A DNA stretch of 64,000 nt from Capitella teleta (GCA_000328365.1 KB299619.1:558828-622827), one strand, 5' to 3'. Positions 1 to 28,008 are shown, counted from the first letter of the stretch. Program-made: numbers and translations. The notes: generated from the sequence alone by a model not told the origin.

Positions 1-136
1 GCCGGTGCATGAAGTTCTGTTTTGTGTTTTTGCGTAGGGAATTATTCGCGGGAGAGCTGAGTCCGTTCTGTTTCTTTCTCCGTCGAGAACAATGAGAAGA
101 CTGAGTGTTGCCACCCTTGAAGTCCCAAACCGAAAC

Positions 137-160
137 AAAATGGCGGTAGGATCACGTGAC
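137..160. promoter_or_regulatory. Promoter-like YY1-type motif plus E-box
   Basis: AAAATGGCGG at 137-146 resembles the YY1/initiator motif, and TCACGTGAC at 152-160 contains a CACGTG E-box. The same AAAATGGC-type motif lies just upstream of the clathrin start at 20253. This suggests a promoter, but no downstream gene is identified. Confidence 0.3.
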
Positions 161-1036
161 CTTGTTGTTAAATCTCAACAACACGACCGAGGCTCTCGTT
201 TCCCCTTCCTTTCTTCTCTCCGCACATTGGGGATGAATTCAATCAAGACCCCCCGGTGGTTTGGGAACAGAATCATGAGAATGGAGAAGTTTTGCAGCTG
301 CTTTACTCTCAGGCGAATGGTAGCGTTTGTGCTGTGTACCTCGCCATTTAACACGGTGCTAAAAGCAAGAGGACGCCACCCGGGAGAACCATTTGATTCT
401 TCGCTCTTTGGCCACAATGGGCTCCGAATCGATGCCTTGCATTGTTGGCCTTGTCGAGAAGGAATCAATCGAGACGGTCGTCTTTCAACCAAAGTAAAGA
501 CCCGCTTCGACTCTGCTCAACCAGGTTTGCCATTCAATTGACAGCGCAAACAGCGATTGTCAATGGAAACGATGAACAAATGTTGTTTGGGTTACAATGC
601 AGCTATAAATACCAGCGTTCGGTATATTTCTGTATGGAGTTACGAAGGAGAGAAGAAAATGACGCAATCCCTTCTCAACTCTGTCATCAAATAACAATAG
701 TATATCAGACGATTTGATGACAATGTGTCAAGATCAAGAGTCACCCACCATCAATACAGCTAGCGTATCTTGTATCTTTAGCCAGAAGTGTGTCAGATTC
801 CAGATGCAATTACGACACGTGTCCTCAATGAAACTTGGCCTCCCACCAATTTGGTCTGAATCACGAATTGTTGATTCCGGGTCAAGGTGAGGCATTCATC
901 TGCGAGAGGCCTTCAATAAACACCCGATAACAAGTGTTTACTGCCCACAGAGGCCTTGAGGGAACCCAGATCCCGTCTCGTCCGCTGATTATGATTATGA
1001 TTGACTCAACGCCAAATGTTGTCAATTAGGAATTTA

Positions 1037-1063
1037 TGACGTCACACATCGTCACTCCACGTG
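1037..1063. promoter_or_regulatory. CRE and E-box pair
   Basis: A full palindromic CRE, TGACGTCA, is at 1037-1044 and a CACGTG E-box at 1058-1063. The motifs are exact, but no attached gene is visible, so function is inference. Confidence 0.25.
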
Positions 1064-2823
1064 CTTTCATTGCTCACTTCAGTGCATCGCGTGGGGACGG
1101 AAGAGATCCCAAATCTTAATTTCCTAGCTGGAACTTGTCTTTATACTCATTCCATATGCATGTCTTCTCGGGGTGCTGCCCTCGTGGCATCGAATCAAAA
1201 TCTCATCTGTTTCCATTATACTCATGGTAATACACAGGAAATCATATTCTGAGTGTGACTTAGATTGAATATTGATTTTGTAATGCAATTATAGGCCCCA
1301 CTGAGTAACGAACTACAAAATATATATCAACTATATGCATATACTGATACACACATACACTGAAGATCGCTAAGTGCAATAATGTATGATTTGTGTATCT
1401 CATTTTCCGGTTGTTTCATCTGTACGAACTGTGAATACTGAAATTCGTGAGGTTGAATCAGAAGCAACATCGCTCGTGCAGCAGCTCTTGAGCAGATCCA
1501 ATAGATCGCATGCAACTGGAGGCGAGCCCTTCGCCTGTTGAGTCACGGAGCTTCCTCCGGGAATGGATGAAGAGTCGCAATGAATTCTACTTGAAGACAC
1601 CCTCGACCCCCTCCCATCGCGGACCTCAAACTATCTTCCATTGTGTTCAATTACGACTTCATGTTAGTTTGTTTTTCTGGGCCCAAGTATTTTGTGACAT
1701 TACAGAAAACTTCTTTTTCTTCACAATCTTATAAATGTATACACTAAACAGCATCAGTCAGAATACTGCACGCTTCATTGTACATATATCCTTACATACA
1801 CGCGTACATTGTACATAACATATGTGTCCTTATAATACACTCCTCCAAAACCGGTTGCAGACCAAGTGGATCCCTTGGAAAAGCAATTTAGAAAACATAC
1901 GTGTATACAAGCACAATGATGATAACATTGCATATCCATATATACAGGTGTCTCGTGTTCTGCATCTCCAGCAAGCACAGCTGGATCTTCGCTGAGTGAT
2001 CTCCACGTTCCTAAGATCGCTGTTTGAAACGCAATCCGGTACCTGCAACATTTAGTAACAATATTCTTGCAACATTTAGTTGCAATATATTCATGAAATA
2101 TTCAGATGCAGGAAACGATGCTGTTTTTAACAGTCAGAGAAGGAAGAGAAAATGGAGATAAGCTTTTCAAAAGTTGTTGGTGAGCTGCATTTGAAACACC
2201 AGCAGCAGGGGTCGGTAACATAACCAATTGAGCATCTATGAAGCATGAATATTGCATGCGTGCATCGTGTGACCTATATACATGTAATTATGAGGGCTGC
2301 ATGCGTGCCTCGGTGGCGGGTTCTCGTAATGGATGTCCGTCGGCAATACTGCATGTGTAGCTAGTGATCCAATCGTAATACCGATAACTTCGATTTATTT
2401 TGTACGTATTCGGGTTTGATAGGCCTTCATGAACTTTATTTGAGAATAAGTTTACATTATTTCCTTGTTAAAATCAATGTTTAGCCTAATCGTAGTACAA
2501 TGTACATCATGCAGTACGTGTATGCATGCAGACCGATGTGGCGAACGGCTCATGCAATGGTCTCAAAACATAATGGCGGCTAACCCGTGGACGGGGTGCG
2601 TCAGAAATCCTCGCCTGGAATTAATCCCGATGAAGATTGAGTTAATGATGAGCATTGGGGGGTATTCAAATGTGCACCAATCCCATATTTAGTGCAGACC
2701 CTTCAACCGATGACTCGTGTGGCTTTGGTTTTTTTTTTTTTTTTTTTTTTCTTAAAGGTGTCATTCACTTTATAATTAACCAACAAGCATAGTCATCAAC
2801 ATGGCAAAGGAATTCAACTTGGC

Positions 2824-2934
2824 TCACCAGGAAAGGCTCGCTGGTCAGTGGCCAATGACGTCACCAGGAAAGGCTCACTGGTCAGTGGCCAATGACGTCA
2901 CCAGGAAAGGCTCGCTGGTCAGTGGCCAATGGCG
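2824..2934. repeat. Three tandem 37-bp units carrying CCAAT and CRE motifs
   Basis: A 37-bp unit begins at 2824, 2861 and 2898, with very few differences between units. Each unit carries GCCAAT, and the two junctions complete a TGACGTCA CRE immediately after it. A tandem CCAAT+CRE arrangement could act as an NF-Y/CREB-type enhancer or be a young minisatellite. Confidence 0.8.
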
Positions 2935-5684
2935 GTCGTTATCATACCTTCGACTCACATGAAAACTATAGACTCTCAGAACTTCGTGGAAAAAAAAAAA
3001 CAGCGTGTTTAAGAATAGTATGAAAAGCCAAATCACTCTTCTGGATCAGATATTTGCAGTGGCAAAACGATAAGCAGGCGGGTTGCCATTCCCCCAGCTA
3101 AAAACATGGTGCAGTAAGAACACATCTGAGACATGTTGCTTTTGTTTCTTCATTGCCATAGGTGATAACTCCGCAATAGCTCCGCAAGCAGAGCAGTTCC
3201 TACACACCGAGTATATACGCTACCGACTACACTATGGCTTGGGGAGCTAGCTCCGCAATATTCCGATGTACTATCGTGATTTAAAAGATCCGAAGACCAA
3301 AACCATAACATGGAGAGTGCCCATCCCCTTCCGGATCTACATACAACCTATGTATTTTAAAGTTTTAATGGGCACATGTATTCCTCGGAGGTGGACTTAT
3401 GTTGGTGAAGTGTCCTGCCCCATGAGGTAACATAAAGTGGTCTAGATTGACCAGAAGGGAGATGAGTATACGAACTGCATTTAAAGTATCTTTAACTTCA
3501 GATTTTATTCAATCATTGAATGAAATCGATATTCAGATAGCGTTGAATATGTTGTGTTCCAACTGTAAACTGGCGAATAGCTAACTACATATATTATGGT
3601 TTATGTTCGTGGAATTGCATTATAAGAAAAAACTAAGTTTAAAAACATACACGTTAATTCCGACAACGAGCGTTTCTTTTTGAACATTTGTCTATTTTCG
3701 CACATTGTATACATTGAGCACATGAACAATTGGTTTAAGTGAAGATACGCTAAGTACACAGGGAGCCGTGATGTTATGAATGCCGCTTTCATCCGAAAGG
3801 TGAGACATGTTTCGTCTGCTGAACTCGCGAGTGATGAGAAGTGCGAAAGGGAGAAATGCATCACACAATTTGACGCGCTAACGAAGCCTATCAGCTTCAA
3901 AGCGAATTCCGTCTTCATAAATATATGAAAAGGGTTGCTGAGGTCAAAGGTCGGAATTGAACATGGGAATTGAAGGGTGTCTATTTCATCATGTTAAACC
4001 ATTGTGATGTGTGTACGTTGAGTGATACACTGTATCGAGTGTTTATCAACTATCTTTCAACAAACAAGGGATATGGAGTTGATAAGTGGGCTTTTATGTG
4101 CATGTACAAGACGATGATTGCCTGTCTGCTCGTGTTGCGAATGAAATGAACAGCGGTGAGCGAGGGAATGAAACGCCCAAGCCACGTACATGTATGTCAG
4201 AATCAGAAGTATGTACATGAAGATACGTGTTCATGGTCAATTTATCTCTCAATGGAAACTCCTTCTTCCTCGCATATTTACGTTGAAAGAGGCAACACCG
4301 TTGGCGGTAGCACACGTAGTTGCTAGCTTTGCCGGGCGCATTGTTGAGTTCTTCTGGTGGATCGCTAAGATGTGAAAGTCACTTTGTTCATTCTGATGAC
4401 CTCAGGGTTGCAGCAATATTGTGCTATCGTAATCCCGATGCATCATTTTCTGATTATTGCATCCATATCTCATGACAAAACAGAAAAAAATTGGGCTTAT
4501 GAAAACCACAGAGTATAATATTAAAGGATTCCTATAGGGAAAACACGGCGTGGAAAGCAGCAGATTGCAATGGAAATAAAAGACAAATCGACATGTTATT
4601 CAATTGACTTGATACTTTTATTATTCTTGCTGCTATACACATAATGTAATTTCAATAGGTATACAGGACGAAAATTAACACTACTACATGTGATAATGAT
4701 GAGAGTACGAATAAGCGTTAAATCTTTTTGTTCCGAAATCCTGCAACAGAGGGCGTTGTTTCACTAATGAAGAGGCGTCGTTAGCCAACAAAGGAATGGT
4801 CAAATCACGAAATAGGAGATGGGAGGAGGAGGAGGGGTAAGGGAGACGCCTTATATTGGCTTTCCCTCGTCTGGAATATACATGTCTCACTGCTAAAGAA
4901 TAAATATACAGACTGTTATGGTGAGAAAAAAAATTAAAAAATTGCACCAAAATCCTATGTTTGTTTGACTTTGAGGAGGTGCAGGAGAAATAAAAAAAAA
5001 CTGTTTAAACTCTTCTTTTTTTCTTTAACAATGAGGAAGGAGGTGTGTGTGTGATAGAACATAATACGGTAAGAAGGAATTGAAAAATTATAAAGAACAA
5101 CCGTGAAGTATTTTCACACAAAATTCAATCAAACATTCCAGTTAATAATATTAAGGAGAATTTTCAAAAAAAAAAAAAAAAAAAAAAAATTAGCAATGAA
5201 AAAAAAAAATCCACCTTTTTTGATATGTGAAATCATCACAAAGAAAAACAAAATCAAAAGCCAAGTTTCGGGCCGAGGGGAATAGAAAAAAAAATTAAAA
5301 TAGAGAGCAAGATATTATCCACTGACCAGCATTGTACAAGACAGGATAATCATAAGTATCAGTTTTAAATCTTATGTACATGCTTTCCAACATCAAAAAT
5401 GATTAAATCCATAACGAACACGCTTAAATTAGATGATCTATAAACGAAAAAGGAGAGAAGAGCTTAAACGCTAACCTGATATTCTCAAATACTGTACATT
5501 TATATTTCTATTCGAATTTTGAGCCCTTTTTCTTAACCAAAATAAAGAGCAAAGATTATGTAATAGTTTATTCAAACATTCCAATTCATCATCATCATAA
5601 CCCCATGAAATGAACACTGCAGATTACTTTCTCAATTTTACAATAAAGACCAGAAAAAAAAAGGTTGTGTTTATTTTGCTCTTT

Positions 5685-20139
<14,455 letters not shown>

Positions 20140-20290
20140 GGCGAATTTCTTTGTTTGTTCTACTATCTATGTGTTCAGTTCTGGCAGGTATCGGCAGCGA
20201 ACTTGATGGTGTTCCGGTGGCTTTTGATGAGTAATCCTCATTCACAAATGCCAAAATGGCTGCCACCGGGTAGGAGGAGGAGAGAAAAGT
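20140..20290 (-). promoter_or_regulatory. Clathrin heavy chain promoter and 5' leader region
   Basis: The 150 bp upstream of the CLTC start contains AAAATGGCTGCC at 20253-20264, a YY1-like element, in a GC-rich patch. The exact transcription start cannot be placed. Confidence 0.35.
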
Positions 20291-20950
20291 AGATCCGACA
20301 AGCTGTGGATATCAAAGATAATACTAAATAAAACTCAATCAATAAAATGTGTAAGCATAAACTCTTTTATCGTAATTCAAAATTGTTATCTATTTATTTT
20401 TTTACGATTTACAGTGAGTACTCAAGTTTCATGCGAACAAAATATTGCACTATTTTGTCCATTCGCAATGCAGGTTGCCACATCACTTTCCGGCGAAATG
20501 CATTTAGACAGAGTTGAAACACGCGACGTGATGACCTCACAGTTCACCGCAGATTGATGCAGAACTCATGGAAACCAGACAGAGCATGAGACCCTGCGTC
20601 GAGTTGACCAAAATATCCTCAAGTCGATTCGACTCGACCGTGACCATGACCGCCGCCGTTATATTCTGAAGAACCATCACCGAAAAATTATACATAAAGG
20701 TCAACACAAATGAAAAATTAAAATTCTGGTCTTGATTTGATCCAGGACAGGATATATAGTAATAATATTGTCTTCTTTTTGGCCATCTGCGGCTCACAAA
20801 AGATTATGTAATTTGAGGGATACGTTGTTTTCGTTTATTGAATAGCAATTCCTGCTTAATTTTCAACATGGATGACCTTCAACTATTATCTCAGGAGGAC
20901 AAAGATTATTTACTTCCTTTCTTTGGAAAGCTATATAACCATCGAGATTA

Positions 20951-21334
20951 CAGGGAGGGAAAACTGGTTAAAAATGGACTTTGAAAATGACAGTAATCTA
21001 TTACTAAAAGAAGACCTCTGTTCATTTCGGAACCTTTTAAGATCGATTTTATGGGCTTTTGTGAGTGACGAGGGACCATGTTTGAAAAATTTTGTCAACT
21101 GTGATTGATATTCAAGACAAATGAAAATACGAATTTCCTGCTCAGGCAGAATAGCTTGAAACGACATTTCGATATTTCTTATATGAGAACTGCTGAAAGA
21201 TCTGCTCAGTCCACGGCTTCCTTTGTTAACATTAGGAAAATTACTTTTGCTCACGTCACCGTAATCTGAAATCGAACGCGAGAAGAAAGCGATATTTTTA
21301 AGGGAGGGAGAACTGGTTAAAAATGGACTTTGAG
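20951..21334. mobile_element. TTAA-family element, copy A, flanked by a 33-bp direct repeat
   Basis: About 300 bp (roughly 21007-21300) is homologous, in inverse orientation, to the MITE at 54418-54843, including the terminal block AGACCTCTGTTCATTTCGG. A 33-bp direct repeat (containing AACTGGTTAAAAATGG) brackets it at 20951-20983 and 21302-21334. The minus strand stays open for 140 codons across it. Homology to copy C may continue toward 21400, so this could be the internal part of a longer element. Confidence 0.55.
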
Positions 21335-22334
21335 TCGTTATTTGATGCACCAAAAATGATTCCTATGCCTGGCCCACACAAGGAATATCATTGCTAACGA
21401 TTTCGCGGGAGATATAATGCTAACTAGGCGTGGCGTCAGGAGCTGTGATGAAACACCGAGTTCCCCATCTTTTACAATGGGCCTCGTCATATCAGCGTGT
21501 CCTGCGACTAAATCCCTGGATATTTTTTTTATTTTCTTTTCGGAAATAGATAGAATAATCATTTTGCCACCAGTCAGGCGCGAAAAATTTTTTTTTCACT
21601 ATTTTTCTTATTTTAACAAGCGATTTTCTAGAACACCTACCATGGTTTCTCATCCTGAAACAGTAAAAAGGTCAGCCAGAGTGCACCACGCATGTGCTTT
21701 CGTTTCGTAAACAACAAAGATGTCCTTTTATGGCGAAGATGATCTGCTCTGATTGGCTGAAATCGATAGATTCACAAGGGGAACGGGACCAATCACGGCA
21801 AGCCTTCAGCTGACGTTTGCCTCCTATACTTCGTAATGGAAGCCATTCTTCCATAGGCCCAATGCTAACCCCGATATTCGGAATGCATTATTTCCTTACA
21901 CTTGCATCCAGGCATGGTGTTTTTGGCACAGAATGCTATCAATTGGTGCTATGAGTCAATAGAACATCAATTAAAATTCAGTTCTCCATCCCTTTAATAC
22001 ACTCAAATCTGTAAATATTCAATCTTGCTTGTTTCTTTTATTTTTTCCCTCTTCTCTCTTAATTGCATGTATTTATATCTTTCTTTTTTTTTTGTTGTAT
22101 GTGTTTAAATTTAATTCAACCTTATTCTAAATTTTTCTTGCAGCATTTTTTCTCTCTGGTGGCCAGTGAATTAAGCGGCATTCTCGAATTGCCTTTTACT
22201 GGTCTCCAAGGCTTTTGTCTTAATTGTATTTATATATCCAGTTAATTATTGTGCCAAAATAAATCATTATCTCTCTCTAAAAATCATTATTATCTATCAT
22301 TCCTCTTCCATCTTCTCTTATCCTTTCTTCTATA

Positions 22335-24790
22335 TGTGAGCGTCCACGGCAAAACCAGTCACAAGTCGCAAATTGCGAAAGCGAGCTATGAGCGAAAAAC
22401 ACCATGTGGGGTGATTATAAGCGGTTTTCAGGTTTTGGGCTCAGAGCCTTCATAAATCATCCATGCACCATGTCCAGAAGCATTAGGCATGAATTAACAT
22501 CCTAAGTGCCTCAAATATGATATTTTCCAACAGCACCCTCTAGGCATTATAGAAAAAAGTCCGAAACAATGGCCGATTATCATGGTTTTTGACCCCCCGG
22601 ATCGCCAGTAGTTTTTCAGCGAAACTCGCCATATTTTATATCAATGAGAAGATCTGCAAGGGAACTCTCTTATAATGCAGTCCTACGTCACGTATTAAAT
22701 AAAATGAAAGAAGCAGAAAGCTTAAAATAGAAGCACTATATCGTGGATATTATCCGCAGTTTGACCTAAAATATATGTAAATGAACCAGCTCGCTCACTG
22801 ATTGGTTGAGCCGGGGTCGTGAACCCATGACTCGACCCATTTCTCTCGAGATGCAAGACAAACTCGCGGGGTTTTCAATTCTTCAACTGAAAATCACCAA
22901 AAAGTGTATGATTTGATAGACGAATACTGGATTAATGAAGATGACGACAAGGAACCGGACTCGGACGACGATTGTGACTGTGATTTGGAACTTCTAAGGC
23001 CCCCGGCGGTGACAACACTCGGGTTGTTGTCACAAGCCACAAGGACTGAAGGAGTTAAAATCAAAACATGGAATCATGGATGATGGATTATTGAAGGGAC
23101 TGTCAGCACGGGTCAGTGTGACACACTGAAAATAGGAATCGCCTTCAGTGCAGATGGATCGAACTGCTTGCTACGACTGATAGCCCGGCAATTCAGGTAA
23201 GCCTTTGTTACAGTGTAATTTCCCTCAATTATACTTAAACTGAACAAATTTGAAGGGCTCATGTTAAATGATGTTTTGATGTAAGTCATGAATGCTGAAG
23301 ATGAACTTAGTACACTCACTGTGTTGTCAGTTGTATACTTTATTACTTGAGTGTAGTATATCTTTCCACCTGCATACATGCTGTTTTAAACTCGCTTGGG
23401 AACACATTTGCATATTTTAAAACTCGAGCAACATAAATAAAATATTTTCATTATTATTACTACTATTAAAAAGCCTATCATATTAATTATGATGGTAATG
23501 AATTAATGACTATTATAATTATTACTCGAGCAACACATAATTATTAATGTGACTATTAAATAATATTATTATTATTATTATAATTATAATAATATTATTA
23601 TTATCATTTTTAGTTGTAGTAGTAATAGTAGTAATTATGACTGGCGCCAGTACGTGGCAATCAACCCACAGATGTGCATTTTACTCTAACTCTTACTGGG
23701 ATGCTTATATGTACAATTTTTTTCTTCAGATGTAGTTGCCAGCACTTCTGAAATGGTCCTGGCAGCCAGCTATTCACACCTGAAGAGATGGCCAACATGA
23801 AAATGGACATGGCTGCCTATCCATATTGTGAATTAGCTATTCCTAGTGATTTTTTTCAACCTAAGTCTACAACCAGGTGAACAGAATGTGATGCACCTCC
23901 GACTGGAATCAAGGTGTTTGACATGAGGTGCAGTTCGAAGCTGAAGTGCCAGAAGAAGAGGGAGCATCCACGAACTATTAACATGCATCTCAGCCTTCAA
24001 GTTTATTTATGGGTATGTATTGAGTGTGCTGTTGGCCCTACTAGTGACGAGGATAAAGGCCCGCCTTCACCCCTATCCCCCAATTAAGCCATCTGTAAAA
24101 AGGATGAATCGAGCTTATAGAAATTCTTATACTAATAGTGAAATTTAATTGTTATTAGCTTACATACATATTCATTACATTATGCTCTCTTTTTTTTCAG
24201 TTCTGATGCTAGGTCTGACAGTGACGAGAACGATAATTGCATGCCTCCTCCTTTTCCTCCTCCACCTCCACCCCTACCTCCACCTCCACCTCTACCCCAG
24301 GAGAATCAAATTTAATTGTTCTTACTGTAGCTTGAATATCAAATAAATTATATATCAGTTCTCTTTGGTTATCTTCAGTTTCAGATTCTGTAATTTTTCA
24401 TGTTTTTCAGTCGGAAACTGGTGTCCCTGATAATTATTGTAATACATTGTAACTTTTTTTGCTGAAGCTCAATCTCTATGAAACTTGCATGTGATAGGCA
24501 CCAGGATGAGGAAAACAGGCATGTGAAATATCATCGTGATATGATACCTGTGGCCTGAAATATGCCTAAATGAATATTAATAACATTAATCTAGACTTTC
24601 AATCGCGAATTTCTCAAAATGATGGTTTTTGAAGTTTCAGACTTCAAAACGCCATAACTTTGCAACCCCTTGAGATATCTACATGATTTTTGCCCCAAAA
24701 TATCCAGGAAAGTGTCAGCTGTCCGCTGATGCCTCAAACTCAAAAATTTTATCCCGACCCATGTGACCTGTTTTGCCGTGGACGCTCACA
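22335..24790. mobile_element. 2.46-kb TIR DNA transposon, degenerate
   Basis: The left end reads TGTGAGCGTCCACGGCAAAA; the right end in reverse reads the same, followed by a diverged GGTCACA block. TA flanks both sides. Plus-strand coding remnants lie inside: an acidic Asp/Glu-rich segment near 22890-23080, a segment near 23750-23880 (FTPEEMANMKMDMAAYPYC), and an exon-like segment at about 24201-24315 ending in a proline run. Stops interrupt the frames. The TA duplication and 5'-TGTGAGCG ends do not let me name the superfamily. Confidence 0.75.
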
Positions 24791-27730
24791 TATTGTATCC
24801 TGGTATTATATAATTCTTTGCCTCCCAGTTTGCATGTGTGTTTTTTTGGTTTAACTTATTGTAGGGTGGTGATTCTTTAATTATGGTTTTTAATTCATTA
24901 AATTTTGCTATTGTTAGGGTGTCTATGTTTATGATCCAGATGTTGATTTCCTTTGGGTCTCTCTCCTGCTCTGATTGTTATTTCTGGCTTTCATTCTGAT
25001 TATCTTTTTTCCTCTCGCTATGTGTACGAAGTCTCCACTCTCTGCAAGTGTTAAGTGTTTTGTTCTCTAGTCTCAGCTCTTTCTTGTAGATTCACGTCGT
25101 GTTGAACTCTAATGCGCTTGATATCTTAAGATCATAAGGTCATGGGAAGTTACATCCAAGCTGTATGAATGGAATAGATGCAGTCGGAATTCAACACACA
25201 CATATGCATAAGAGTTCTACTGGTATGATTATCACATTACTATATCGTACGACTATATGTACATGTACACAACATGTATGTGTACATGTATATGCATTTA
25301 TTAATTACATTAATTAATTAAATTTATGACAATATGATCAATGTTTGTTAAACTTGTATCTTTTCTGCATAAACAGCTCCCCTCAACTGCAGTGTTCAGA
25401 TGGTGCATGGATCTATAAAGACAGCAAAAGTAGTGTAGTAGAGAGGGCGAGCAAATCTAAGCCTGTGACCTAATGAACTGCCCCAAATATACGAGCTGAT
25501 CTAAGACTTAAAGTTCAACGCTCAACAGAGATCAAGATGACAGTAGGCCAGAAGGTTAAATTTTGTTGCTTTATGCTCGCCATCCAGCGTGCAGTCAGCG
25601 CTGGATTGCACCCTGGCTATGAATTTGTACACGGTACGTCTGTTCCTGTGTTTATTACAGTAGGATGTCAATGTCAACCAAAAGAGAGCTCTCTGAATCA
25701 ACTCATGTCAACTGGGTATGCTTTCTGGTGGAGTCCTCATTTGGCATCAATACGTGATTGTATGTAGAATAGTGTTATTTCTAGGAAAGGATCTGATTAT
25801 TCCCCAATTGGGCTGAATTAGATATATTTACAGGATCTACATACACTTTTGTGTATATGTGTTCATCTACATGTATTCTAATGTGACATTGAGATGATCT
25901 CATTGATTAATTTCTAAAATTACATGATCCAGTTCTTCATTTTTTTTCTAGAGCAAATGTCTCATCATTCTGCCATGAACTTGGCACGATCGCTTACCTT
26001 GATAGTTAATATTTTTTTATAACAATTATGATTTGATATGTGAATCACGTTGCAATTAACATGCCTGAATTAGAGTATAGTGGGACTGGGCTTGATCATG
26101 AATCATACAATCAAAGACATTGGGGGTGAATTAAACTGAAAGATAAATATGTCAACCAATGATACACATAGGAATGTCTTTTTCTGCAGACAATGTAGCA
26201 GAAACGTTTCGTGTTTCGTTTTGTTCAATGAATGAATGAATGAATAGATGGTGCTAAACGGCACTTTAACACTTATAGTGTCATATTAGTGCCTTCTCAA
26301 AGGCCATAAAATAGTACATGTTGTGCATACGCATGCATAAATTCCATATAATATTCAATCAATGGATTTTTATTTGAACACCAATACTTTTGAAGGAATT
26401 ATCTGTACAACTCTTCTCTTCGTTCTAGTTTTCATCATAATTGGTCTAATTCCTATGCAGATGAGAAAAACTTCTTCCTGATGACCCTTTGATCAGCAAA
26501 CACTGCACTTGAAGGAGATTGGTAACCTCTAGAATGAACAATAAATTTAGATCATGATACTTATCAATGAGACGTGAGGATGCAAACACCTTTCTGTTGA
26601 AATATCACTCAATACAGGGTGGGATCTGACCATATACTTTGTAAATGCCATATCCAATTATACACCCGCATGGAATATTCACTAACGTGATACCATCTCG
26701 GCCCTGTGCACGATGTGCACGATGCCAATATAGTTATCATCTATAGTTGTAGTAGCCTATTATCAAATAAATTAGGTCTTTTACCGGGTCATTATATAGC
26801 AAATATTCCAGAAATGCTCCCCAAAATGGTCACAGTTTTTTTCAACTTAAAATTATTTCTTCTCGCAGATGTACTTCCCTGAAAACTTAATGGGGGACAT
26901 TAAATGATTATTGGTTGGACAATTCTTGAACATTTTTTTTGCTTCGCTTAAACGTCACGCATTTCAGCACTGTCTTTTCTTTCTTCTTTCTTTGTAAACA
27001 ATAACATTCAGCGCAGACATCCTAACTTCCGGTTTTACTCAAGCTGTCAAATTTCGTTCTCGACTCTCGGGGAAGATTTTCGTGCTGATCTTTTGAAGGT
27101 CTGAGCAGGATGGTAAATAAATGTTTGTCTAACAAGTTGAGAGGCGAAACATCAGTTTTCTCACTTTGTAGTTGGTGACTTGGGAGCTTATGTGGGGGAT
27201 TTCTCAAGGGCACAAATCCTCAAAATGAATGATTATGATTAGCTCAATAGCTGACAGTGACATATTATAATTATGATATTACAGCGAGACCGAGGGGTAC
27301 GCAGACATCGCCCGATTTCTCTTTGCTAGATTATGATAACTAGCTGACATGCTACAGCGAGACGATGCGTCTCATCCAATACCTAATGCGGAATGCCCAA
27401 TCATCCAATGCGCCAATTGACCAGTCGAGATGGTGGTCACTGATGGTTTGATCTGCTCGTATTCAGTCCCTCATAATACGGACTGTCTGTCATTCGCTCA
27501 GCCAGGATTCAGACCTCTTGTTGAAATATTGAGCTTGCCCAAAACATTGTAAGTAATTGAGTATATAAAAAGGAAGTAGCTTGGCTTCGGGCCTAGTAAT
27601 TGAAGATAAAGTGGGCGTGTGCAAAACATGGAACAGCCACCTCTGCAAGATGATAACAACCGACTGATTCTATTTCATTCCTTTTGGGCAGTGGTCGACT
27701 GAAGTATACAAGTAGCATTGAAAGACTTAA

Positions 27731-27806
27731 TAATTAATATGTGATGCATAATTTTTAATTATAATTAAATAAATATAATTAATAATTATGCATCATATAT
27801 TAATTA
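27731..27806. repeat. AT-rich 30-bp-arm inverted repeat
   Basis: The arms at 27731-27760 and 27777-27806 pair over 30 bp with two or three mismatches around a 16-nt spacer; the core is GATGCATAAT/ATTATGCATC. It would extrude as a hairpin or be the relic of a short MITE. Confidence 0.7.
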
Positions 27807-27831
27807 ATAGAGGTAAACTTTTTGTTCCACA

Positions 27832-27932
27832 AAGACCACAGAATTATAATATATTAATAGTAATATAATATTATTATATTATATTACTATTAATATAATA
27901 ATTTATTAATATTAATGTAATTATGTGGTCTT
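27832..27932. repeat. Near-palindrome with AAGACCACA termini
   Basis: Begins AAGACCACA and ends TGTGGTCTT, with AT-rich arms pairing toward a centre near 27870. It follows directly after the hairpin at 27731 and is probably a small foldback element. Confidence 0.65.
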
Positions 27933-28008
27933 AATTATGTGGTTGTAATTATGTGCAATAAAACGTTAACTTCTTTTTACATACACGCAGTCATAAACCT
28001 GGTCCCAC

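Larger units (their letters stand above)
1..5684. other. Intergenic region, no gene recognised
   Basis: I recognise no gene here. The first ~600 bases are more GC-rich than the rest and hold a 149-codon plus-strand frame starting at 92, but its composition is not convincingly coding and I cannot name it. Promoter-like motifs, a three-unit tandem repeat, a T-run near 2729 and A-rich tracts at 5000-5300 are the visible structure. The last kilobase is probably the 3' flank of the clathrin gene that ends at 5685. Confidence 0.5.

Noticed and set aside
92-541. 149-codon plus-strand ORF at the window start
   Set aside because: No recognisable motif, an overlapping antisense frame of similar length, and promoter-like motifs inside it suggest non-coding GC-rich DNA.
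3228-3250. GGCTTGGGGAGCT motif shared with 50301-50313
   Set aside because: Only a short stretch matches well; too little to call a repeat family from two sites.
3601-3918. 105-codon minus-strand frame
   Set aside because: AT-rich composition, no domain, no splice or start context.
5160-5300. A-rich tracts and the 60-codon frame at 5103-5285
   Set aside because: Simple poly-A sequence; no coding character.
23540-23640. ATT/TTA microsatellite-like run resembling a direct-repeat array
   Set aside because: Simple-sequence repeat without spacers; not a CRISPR array, and none is expected in an animal genome.
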